Shown here in pieces: positions 7,856-12,971 of a DNA stretch of 12,971 nucleotides (its first letter is position 1; every line of letters begins with the position of its first letter). The stretch covers positions 1-12,971 of the forward strand of contig JBBDNV010000168.1 of assembly GCA_040877415.1 (NCBI GenBank), written 5' to 3'. Under the pieces are notes generated by a model. The model had not been told where the DNA came from. It made no database searches and saw nothing but the letters and a program-made list of their open reading frames with translations. The position numbers were made by a program, and so were the translations under genes. Source of the stretch: JBBDNV01 sp040877415 (GTDB lineage Bacteria > Planctomycetota > Planctomycetia > Pirellulales > PALSA-1355).

Positions 7856-10510
7856 CTAAGGGATGGCGACGGGCTCTCTGCCGCCGCGGCTGAACAATGC
7901 CCGCAAGGTTGCCTCGTCTGTTTCGTCGGGCAGGAAATGTACCGACGCATCCATAGCTCCGACGTGATAGCCTCCCTCGAAAAACCCGCCGAGCTTCGGC
8001 AGCGGCTTGTCGGGGTCGTATTCGATGTCCTCGGGCTTGGTCCAGGGGATGGACCGCTTGGCTTCCACCATTCCAATCGTCTTCGACGTACCGTCGACAA
8101 TGTTGCGGACACTCGACGGCCCTTGAGCGGGATCGAAGACCGTGCCAGGGCCGGTGATCAGGAAGTAGCTGCAATCGCCGTTTGGCTTGTCCATCGGTAC
8201 GCTGAACAAGTCGGCCCCTTCGGCGATCAGCTTGCGATTGTGCTCGCTGTCCCAGGGCTCGTCCATCTTGTAGCGGTCATAGAGATCTTTCTTCATTTCC
8301 AAGAACGGCAGCAACTCGACGCGCCAACTGTGCGGCGTCTTGCCGTCGGGGCCGATCACGACCGCGGATGGAAAACGTCTGCGCACGTCGTGGTAGTTAT
8401 GCAAGGCGATGCCGAGCTGCTTCATCTTGTTGGCCGACACGTTCCTCCGCGCCGCGGCCCGCGCGGGTTCAATCTGCCTGGCGAATTCGTCGGCGATGCG
8501 CGGGCTGACCTGCGTCAACGAGCGCACCGTCGCGTCTTTGGCTTCGATCTTCGTGGCCTTGATGAGCTGTGCCATGATGATGGGAATGCCGGGCCCGGCA
8601 CCGACTTGCTTGGCAAAAAAATCCATCGTGGCCTGCAAGTTGACGGCGATTCTCGCAGCCGCTTCCCGCGAGCGACAATCGAGCGTTCCGGTTACCTGAA
8701 ACTCGCCATCCACCTCGCTCCCTCTGAAAAACGCGGCCTCGGCCAGTTCGGCCATGTTCAGACCGCCCCCACCGGCGGTAACGAACGGTTGAAGAACTGG
8801 CGCACGGATCATCAACGCCGCCGGAGCGACCGCGACCTTTTCCCACTCGGGCGCCCACGCCGGCTGGTTCACTGGGCCTCGCAGGGAGAACGTGTCGGTG
8901 ATCCGCTCGGGCGGTGCGATGACGATCGTGCGGTCGTCGGGCAGCCAATAGGATTGCAGCTGAAATCCGCCAGGTTTCTGTTCGACGGCGCGGTAGTACT
9001 CCTGCCCGGCGCCAATGGCCTTTTCAGCCTTGCCGGTGAAGTACGTTCCCAGTTTGGACCAATCGTGCGGCCGCCGGCTGCGCAGCACGAGCACGCCCCC
9101 CTGTTTGGCTGGCGCATTCAGATCGCCGGCCGCGACAAACTTGAATTCCTCGATTTCCTCCAGCGGCAAGTCGAGAGGCTTGAAAAGTCCTATGCCCTCG
9201 AGCACTGGTTTGAGCGATGCAACGGCTTTGATCTTCATCAGGTCGGCCGGGCGCATCGCAAGAACGACTTGCGCGTCGTTGGGTACGTAGTCGAGATTAA
9301 ACGGCTCGGCCGCGGCGTTTGGGCTGGCGTTCGCCGGGGGAGCCGCAGTGGCCACGCCGCTCGTTTGCGGGCCACGAAAGCCGGCGATCAAGCAACCGAC
9401 GGCCAGCATCGCCGCGGCCAGCGCCGTGCGGCGGCCGTGTGACAGGGCGACTTGGGGCAGCATCTTTTCACGGTGCAACATTTCCACTCTCCTCAGAAGT
9501 GTTCCCCGGGTGGGCAGAAACGGACGCATGGCCCAGGCGATAGGCGGGTCGCTCGTGCGCAGCGCCATTTGGGCCAGGGCGGTCAAATAAAGCTGCCGAT
9601 TGCCGAGCACTTGCGCGCCCCACACGTCGGCGGCCATTTCCTGTTCCAAGCGCAGCCGGCGCGCCAGCCAGTGCACGAGCGGATTGTAAAAGTGCACGGC
9701 GACGCCGAGCTGAGCCAGCAGCGCTGCGGTGAAATCGCCGCGGACGACGTGAGCCACCTCGTGCGACAGCACGGCCCGGAGTTCGTCAACGCTCCAGGTG
9801 GACCAATCGGCCGGCAGGATGACGACCGGCCGCAAACAGCCCATGGTCGCCGGCGAGCCGAGCCCGGCCGCCTCGCGCAGCTCGATGCGCCGCGCGCAAC
9901 CGATTTGGCGGCGAATCTGTTGGAGCGTCTCGACCAGCGACGGATCGGTAAGTGGGCGGGCCTGCGCGCGGTAGCGGCGCGCCGCGGCCAGGGCAACCAG
10001 CAGACGCGCAAAAGCCACGGCGCATCCGACGGCGACGGCCAGGGCCAGCCAGGCCGGCCATTGCCACGACGAAGTCGACAGGGCCGCGCTTGAGCGGCTC
10101 ATGCCGCTGCGCAATCCGGCGATGAATGATCGCCGACTGTGCCGCGGTTCTTGCCCGCCTTCGGCGGCGATGGCATCTTGTGTGCCACCGGCAACGCGCT
10201 TCTCGATCGCACCGGCGAGCATGCCCGGCGTCAAACGCTCGTCCGGCCTCTCGTCCGTGGGCTCTTCTCGGTCGTCCGTGTCGGGTGTTGCGACGGATGT
10301 CGCGGCGGCTGAGTCGATCGACCACCACCGCGGCCAGGGAGAAAGCGCCAGCGCCGAAATGCCGACGGCCATGGCGAGCGCAGCGCCGGCCGCCCAAGCG
10401 CCGGTCGCCGGATTGCGCCGCCGGGCCACCAGGTACAGCACGATCCCCGCCAGACAAAACACGCTCACTTGCAGAGCCGTCCACACCAACAGCAATCCGA
10501 TGGCGTTCAT
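7856..10510 (-). CDS. BlaR1/MecR1-like M56 membrane metallopeptidase fused to a DUF1559 domain
   Basis: The 884-residue product has membrane segments at about 5-28, 38-58, 151-175 and 362-379, the four-helix layout of M56 antirepressor proteases. The zinc site is visible: HEVAH at 250-254 and EMAAD at 291-295, with E291 the likely third ligand. In BlaR1/MecR1 this domain cuts the BlaI/MecI repressor or sets off its inactivation when a periplasmic sensor binds ligand. Here the periplasmic part (about 400-884) is not a penicillin-binding domain. Residues about 405-680 are an unassigned module starting NLDYVPNDAQVVLAMRPADL. Residues about 684-884 match planctomycete DUF1559: AAARRN...MKQLGIALHNYHD (686-708), NIVDGTSKTIGMVEA (803-817) and GGYHVGAMDASVHFL (846-860), but without the usual pilin-like N-terminal helix. 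The start overlaps the repressor stop as ATGA, with GGGAG 8 bases upstream. The ligand is unknown. Confidence 0.9.
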   Translation of the reverse strand: MNAIGLLLVWTALQVSVFCLAGIVLYLVARRRNPATGAWAAGAALAMAVGISALALSPWPRWWSIDSAAATSVATPDTDDREEPTDERPDERLTPGMLAGAIEKRVAGGTQDAIAAEGGQEPRHSRRSFIAGLRSGMSRSSAALSTSSWQWPAWLALAVAVGCAVAFARLLVALAAARRYRAQARPLTDPSLVETLQQIRRQIGCARRIELREAAGLGSPATMGCLRPVVILPADWSTWSVDELRAVLSHEVAHVVRGDFTAALLAQLGVAVHFYNPLVHWLARRLRLEQEMAADVWGAQVLGNRQLYLTALAQMALRTSDPPIAWAMRPFLPTRGTLLRRVEMLHREKMLPQVALSHGRRTALAAAMLAVGCLIAGFRGPQTSGVATAAPPANASPNAAAEPFNLDYVPNDAQVVLAMRPADLMKIKAVASLKPVLEGIGLFKPLDLPLEEIEEFKFVAAGDLNAPAKQGGVLVLRSRRPHDWSKLGTYFTGKAEKAIGAGQEYYRAVEQKPGGFQLQSYWLPDDRTIVIAPPERITDTFSLRGPVNQPAWAPEWEKVAVAPAALMIRAPVLQPFVTAGGGGLNMAELAEAAFFRGSEVDGEFQVTGTLDCRSREAAARIAVNLQATMDFFAKQVGAGPGIPIIMAQLIKATKIEAKDATVRSLTQVSPRIADEFARQIEPARAAARRNVSANKMKQLGIALHNYHDVRRRFPSAVVIGPDGKTPHSWRVELLPFLEMKKDLYDRYKMDEPWDSEHNRKLIAEGADLFSVPMDKPNGDCSYFLITGPGTVFDPAQGPSSVRNIVDGTSKTIGMVEAKRSIPWTKPEDIEYDPDKPLPKLGGFFEGGYHVGAMDASVHFLPDETDEATLRALFSRGGREPVAIP

Positions 10511-10890
10511 CGTCGGTTCTCCCGCAGAATTTGTTCGAGCCGGGCCCGCTCCTTGGCCGTGAGCTTCTTGTGTTCCACGAGCCGCAAAATCAACTGTTCG
10601 CGCGAGCCGTGGAAAACGCGGTCGACCAGATCCGAGAGCATCCGCCGAGAAACTTCTTCATGCGAGCGCGCGGCGCGGTAGCAGAACGGCCGCTCCTTGA
10701 TGGTCTGCTTCAAGCAGCCTTTTTCCGTCAAGATGCGGATCAGCGTGGCCACCGTGGTGTAGGCCCGGTCGACGCCGGCTTGGGCCAGCTCGTCGCGCGC
10801 CTGCTGGGCGGTGATTTCGCCGCGCTTCCAGAAGATTTGCATCACTTCCAGCTCGCGCTCGGTCAGTTCTCTGGCGGCGGGTCGGGCCAT
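10507..10890 (-). CDS. BlaI/MecI/CopY-family winged-helix transcriptional repressor
   Basis: The 127-residue product has the usual family length. Residues about 8-75 are the winged helix: LTERELEVMQIFWKRGEIT, then YTTVATLIRILTEKGCL as recognition helix and wing, then KERPFCYRAA. Residues about 76-127 are the helical dimerisation arm. By family knowledge it binds DNA as a dimer, represses its own operon and is released when the partner M56 protease is activated. The partner gene overlaps by 4 bases (ATGA), implying translational coupling and a fixed ratio of the two proteins. AAGGAG lies 10 bases before the ATG. A candidate promoter and repeats upstream suggest autoregulation. The regulated genes beyond this operon cannot be read from the window. 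Confidence 0.93.
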   Translation of the reverse strand: MARPAARELTERELEVMQIFWKRGEITAQQARDELAQAGVDRAYTTVATLIRILTEKGCLKQTIKERPFCYRAARSHEEVSRRMLSDLVDRVFHGSREQLILRLVEHKKLTAKERARLEQILRENRR

Positions 10891-10900
10891 GGGTGGCGGG

Positions 10901-10906
10901 CTCCTT
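10901..10906 (-). promoter_or_regulatory. Ribosome binding site of the BlaI-family gene
   Basis: On the minus strand AAGGAG, close to the ideal Shine-Dalgarno sequence, stands 10 bases before the ATG at 10890. It is the strongest ribosome site in the window. Confidence 0.7.
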
Positions 10907-10916
10907 CGGCCGGGAT

Positions 10917-10938
10917 ATTTGGTTATTTAGATTTGGTT
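10917..10938 (-). promoter_or_regulatory. Candidate operator: two direct repeats at the blaI-like promoter
   Basis: The 8-mer ATTTGGTT (plus strand) occurs exactly twice, at 10917-10924 and 10931-10938, a 14-base period. The pair abuts the candidate -10 box and would flank the predicted transcription start, a normal place for a repressor site. It sits in an AT-rich patch within GC-rich DNA. It is not the TACA/TGTA dyad known for BlaI/MecI of Gram-positive bacteria, so assignment to this repressor is inference. Confidence 0.4.
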
Positions 10939-10964
10939 TTATAGTAGTTGTCGCAGCGCGTCAA
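10938..10964 (-). promoter_or_regulatory. Candidate sigma-70-type promoter of the repressor/peptidase operon
   Basis: Read on the minus strand, TTGACG (10964-10959) is followed after 15 bases by TATAAA (10943-10938). Both hexamers are close to consensus but the spacer is 2 bases shorter than ideal. The start of transcription would fall near 10931, about 40 bases before the ATG. Confidence 0.5.
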
Positions 10965-11010
10965 GGGATGCGGCGCTTTTTTTCTCGCCGTGGTCGGGGG
11001 AGGGCTAGCG

Positions 11011-11865
11011 TCAAGGGTAGTCGGGCGGCAGATTCGGCAGTTCGGCGTGAAGCCGCTGAATTCCCTGTGGCGTGATTCTTTGCGGGTCGCGACCGTAAAG
11101 GTACAGCTTTTTGAGCCGCTTGAGCGGATACAGATGCAAAAGCCCTGCGTCGGTGAGTTGCGAGGCGTCGAGTTGCAGCTCCTCGAGACGCCACAACTTG
11201 CCGAGCGGCTCCAAATCGGCGTCGGTTACTGCCAGGTTCTGCACGGAAAGCGAACAGAGCGACGTCAGTCGCGCGATCTGCCGCGTGGTGCTGCCCGGCA
11301 GGATGTTCTCATTCGTGACCTGCAACCGGCGCAGTTCGCGAAAATGCTCAAGCGCGGCGATGCCCGCGAGGAGATCCGGCTCGTTTTCTGGATAGAGTAT
11401 GACACTACTGATCCGGCCGAATGCCGAAGAATAAACATAGACTTTCCGCGGATCGAGCCGGGCGACGATACGCTGCTCGGACTGCTCCTGCTGGTAATGC
11501 ACGGCCGCACCGCCAACCAGGACGCTGGCCACCAGGACGAATGTGAGCAATCCGCGCAATCCGAAGCGGAATGGTTGCCGTCGCGCCGTGCCGACGCGGC
11601 TTCGCCAGGCGGCCATGGCCAGCCATGCGGCGTAGATCGGCACGACCGAAGCCCACCACAGTCGTGGCCACGGCGAAAGCAACGTGTAAACCATGCTTGC
11701 AACGCCCGCCAGACCGAGCACTGCCCCGACAATCATTCCGGCGCGGGCTCCGCCCCAGCCGACCACGGCCACAACCAGCCCCAGCAGGGTCACGCTGTAC
11801 AGGATCAAGAGCTGGACGAGGCCAAACAGCCCGGGGTCATTTATGGCCACTGTCGATTGTCCCAT
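11011..11865 (-). CDS. Planctomycete membrane protein with leucine-rich repeats
   Basis: From the ATG at 11865 the product is 284 residues. Hydrophobic segments at about 13-36, 43-63, 68-87 and 103-121 make an N-terminal membrane region. The last one follows FRFGLRGLLTFVLVASVLVG (99-118), a form of the F-x-L-R-x-L-L helix common at the front of planctomycete repeat proteins. Residues about 165-265 form four or so leucine-rich repeats (LRRLQVTNENI, LCSLSVQNLAVTDADL, LEELQLDASQLTDAGL, LKKLYLYG), probably outside the cytoplasm. This suggests protein binding; nothing shows a function. The frame stays open upstream to 12183, but that part overlaps the divergent DUF2071 gene and lacks family-like content, so I chose the internal ATG although no good ribosome site precedes it. 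It lies upstream of the BlaI-type gene on the same strand, 120 bases away, and may read through into it. Confidence 0.75.
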   Translation of the reverse strand: MGQSTVAINDPGLFGLVQLLILYSVTLLGLVVAVVGWGGARAGMIVGAVLGLAGVASMVYTLLSPWPRLWWASVVPIYAAWLAMAAWRSRVGTARRQPFRFGLRGLLTFVLVASVLVGGAAVHYQQEQSEQRIVARLDPRKVYVYSSAFGRISSVILYPENEPDLLAGIAALEHFRELRRLQVTNENILPGSTTRQIARLTSLCSLSVQNLAVTDADLEPLGKLWRLEELQLDASQLTDAGLLHLYPLKRLKKLYLYGRDPQRITPQGIQRLHAELPNLPPDYP

Positions 11866-12064
11866 TTGTCGTCGGCCGAATTGCCGATTCGCACTACCAT
11901 GGTACCGCCGCAATCTTGATGCGCGATTGCCAATGCAAGCAGGTTCTTGGGTTGTTAACCGCGAGACGTCGTGAATCTTAACCGCGGTGAATCCTGCGGG
12001 GCGGCTGCGGTTTGTGTTGTGCGGTGTTGGCCAGAAGAAACTCAACCCAGGGGACATGGACACA
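11866..12064. other. Divergent intergenic region with short repeats
   Basis: Promoters of the leucine-rich-repeat gene (minus) and the DUF2071 gene (plus) should lie in these 199 bases. I see a 15-base dyad CGAAT-n5-ATTCG at 11877-11891, an odd palindrome ATTG-C-CAAT at 11926-11934, and an exact 9-base direct repeat TTAACCGCG at 11955-11963 and 11978-11986. No convincing -35/-10 pair and no believable small ORF are seen. Confidence 0.45.
12049..12054 (+). promoter_or_regulatory. Ribosome binding site that decides the DUF2071 start
   Basis: AGGGGA stands 10 bases before ATG at 12065 but only 1 base before ATG at 12056, which is too close to work. It therefore favours 12065. Confidence 0.6.
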
Positions 12065-12802
12065 ATGTCGCTGCCCGATTCGCGATTCCTGACGGCCCAG
12101 TGGCGCAACCTGGCGGTTTTGAATTTCGAGGTCGACCCGGCCGTGCTGGGCCCGTATGTGCCGGCCGGAACCGAGTTGGACATGTGGCAGGGCAGGACGT
12201 TCTTGAGCCTGGTGGGGTTTCAGTTTCTCAAGACCCGAGTGTGGGGCGTTTCGATTCCCTTTCATAGCAGCTTCGACGAAGTGAACCTGCGATTCTACGT
12301 GCGGCGCAAGACGGCGGAAGGCTGGCGCCGCGCCGTCGTGTTCATCCGCGAGCTGGCGCCGCGCCGCGCGGTTGCCTGGACGGCACGCTTGTTGTTCGGC
12401 GAAAACTATCTTACGGTGCCGCTGCGGCACCACGTTGAGCTGGCCAACGGCGACCCGCGCGCCATCGCCCGCGTCCGTTACTCGTGGAGGTTCGCAGGCC
12501 GCCAGCATCACCTGGAACTGACGATCTCCGGCGCCGGTCGGCCCGCTTGCGCAGGAAGTTTGGAAGAATTCATTATCGAGAACTACTGGGGATGCTCGGG
12601 CGGCGCGGGCCGCGGGACGATCGAGTATCGTGTCGAACATCCGCCCTGGAATCTTTGGCCGGCCCGCGAATCCCGCTTCGACGCCGACGTGACGCGCCTT
12701 TACGGCGAACGGTTCGTCGAATCGCTATCGGCACCGCCCGCGTGCGCGTTTTTGGCCGACGGATCGGCGGTGACCTTGTATCGCCCAGTTCGCATCGCGT
12801 AG
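12065..12802 (+). CDS. DUF2071 (YqjF-like) family protein
   Basis: The 245-residue product matches DUF2071 along its whole length, which is also the normal length of the family. Visible motifs are FLTAQWRNLAVLNFEVDP (8-25), PAGTELDMWQGR (33-44), SLVGF (48-52), PFH (65-67), EVNLRFYVRR (72-81), EFIIENYWG (168-176) and EHPPW (191-195). There is no signal peptide or membrane segment, so it should be cytoplasmic. The family resembles acetoacetate decarboxylase in fold, as I recall it, but has no proven reaction, so none is assigned. The frame is open back to an ATG at 11987, but those extra 26 residues (rich in R, C and G) are unlike the family and the ribosome site favours 12065. It is transcribed divergently from the leucine-rich-repeat gene and is followed by a terminator. 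Confidence 0.9.
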   Translation: MSLPDSRFLTAQWRNLAVLNFEVDPAVLGPYVPAGTELDMWQGRTFLSLVGFQFLKTRVWGVSIPFHSSFDEVNLRFYVRRKTAEGWRRAVVFIRELAPRRAVAWTARLLFGENYLTVPLRHHVELANGDPRAIARVRYSWRFAGRQHHLELTISGAGRPACAGSLEEFIIENYWGCSGGAGRGTIEYRVEHPPWNLWPARESRFDADVTRLYGERFVESLSAPPACAFLADGSAVTLYRPVRIA

Positions 12803-12838
12803 CGCTCGGCTGCGACGAATCGCGGACTGGCGAGCGTC

Positions 12839-12862
12839 GGCCAGCTTCGGGCGGGCCTTTTT
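12839..12862 (+). terminator. Rho-independent terminator after the DUF2071 gene
   Basis: GGCCAGC (12839-12845) pairs with GCGGGCC (12851-12857) as a 7-base stem with one A/G mismatch and loop TTCGG, followed directly by five T (12858-12862). It lies 36 bases past the stop codon and separates the gene from the tRNA. Confidence 0.75.
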
Positions 12863-12880
12863 CGACCCGTCGTAAGCCGT

Positions 12881-12886
12881 TATACT
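12881..12886 (+). promoter_or_regulatory. -10 box of the tRNA-Arg promoter
   Basis: TATACT lies 11 bases before the tRNA 5' end, close to consensus. The expected -35 region overlaps the T-run of the upstream terminator and has no good TTGACA match, so only the -10 is called. Confidence 0.5.
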
Positions 12887-12897
12887 GGCGGCACTTT

Positions 12898-12971
12898 GTC
12901 CGCGTAGCTCAATTGGATAGAGCGTCGGCCTCCGAAGCCGAAGGTTACTGGTTCGAGTCCAGTCGCGGATA
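12898..12971 (+). tRNA. tRNA-Arg (anticodon CCG)
   Basis: A full cloverleaf of 74 bases is visible. The acceptor stem GTCCGCG/CGCGGAT pairs with a terminal G-U. The D arm is GCTC-loop-GAGC with AATTGGATA in the loop. The anticodon stem is TCGGC/GCCGA with loop CTCCGAA. The variable loop is AGGTT and the T arm is ACTGG-TTCGAGT-CCAGT. The anticodon CCG at 12932-12934 reads the arginine codon CGG, frequent in this GC-rich genome. The discriminator base is A at the last position of the window, so whether CCA is encoded cannot be seen. Confidence 0.95.

Noticed and set aside
8426..8437. S-A-N-K in the M56 protein (residues 692-695) as an SxxK penicillin-binding motif
   Set aside because: It lies in the segment that corresponds to the start of DUF1559 (before MKQLGIALHNYHD), and no SxN or KTG-type partner motifs are arranged around it.
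7838..9442. A 534-codon plus-strand ORF opposite the M56 gene
   Set aside because: It is antisense to DUF1559 and periplasmic-module coding sequence, has charged low-similarity content and no recognisable domain, and is explained by codon bias.
10971..10990. CGGCG/CGCCG hairpin as a terminator of the leucine-rich-repeat gene
   Set aside because: The stem is only 5 bases and the T-run is inside the loop on the plus strand; on the transcribed minus strand no T-run follows the stem.
11987..12064. Upstream start for the DUF2071 gene
   Set aside because: The extra residues do not resemble the family, and the AGGGGA site fits the ATG at 12065.
11866..12183. N-terminal extension of the leucine-rich-repeat ORF
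   Set aside because: These 106 codons overlap the start of the divergent DUF2071 gene and have no membrane or repeat character; the protein makes sense from the ATG at 11865.

Overview
The window is GC-rich and reads as chromosomal DNA of a planctomycete, probably in or near the Pirellulales. This placement is inferred from families characteristic of that phylum: a very large secreted PVC-type heme-binding CxxCH protein ending in a DUF1080 domain, a DUF1559 domain, a membrane protein with the planctomycete F-x-L-R-x-L-L motif ahead of leucine-rich repeats, and a BlaI/M56-peptidase pair. Genes are densely packed and no intergenic gap exceeds about 200 bases. I see no insertion sequence, phage gene, CRISPR array or origin.

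Left part (1-6816, all minus strand). Three genes run leftward with 41- and 48-base gaps and look like one operon. First is a 1346-residue secreted protein joining a carbohydrate-binding-like domain, a propeller domain, HEAT-like helices, a c-type cytochrome and DUF1080. Second is a GTG-started TPR protein with a C-terminal GT9-like glycosyltransferase domain. Third is a secreted GH43/GH32-like five-bladed propeller protein that runs off the left edge. The domain content points to binding, modifying or degrading carbohydrate outside the cytoplasm; no substrate can be read from the sequence.

Middle (6817-10964). A short divergent region separates that operon from a plus-strand DUF1028 lipoprotein gene. 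This converges on a minus-strand BlaI-type repressor / M56 metallopeptidase pair, joined by an ATGA overlap. The M56 protein carries no recognisable penicillin-binding domain. It has instead a periplasmic module ending in a DUF1559 domain. A candidate promoter with two 8-base direct repeats lies upstream of the repressor.

Right part (11011-12971). A minus-strand leucine-rich-repeat membrane protein lies upstream of, and in the same direction as, the repressor. A plus-strand DUF2071 gene diverges from it and ends at a good intrinsic terminator. A tRNA-Arg(CCG) follows at the right edge with its own -10 box.

The most unusual item is the BlaI-controlled M56-DUF1559 fusion, which suggests a protease-relay sensor with an input other than a beta-lactam. 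I found no clearly new multi-gene system such as a defence island or a large biosynthetic cluster.
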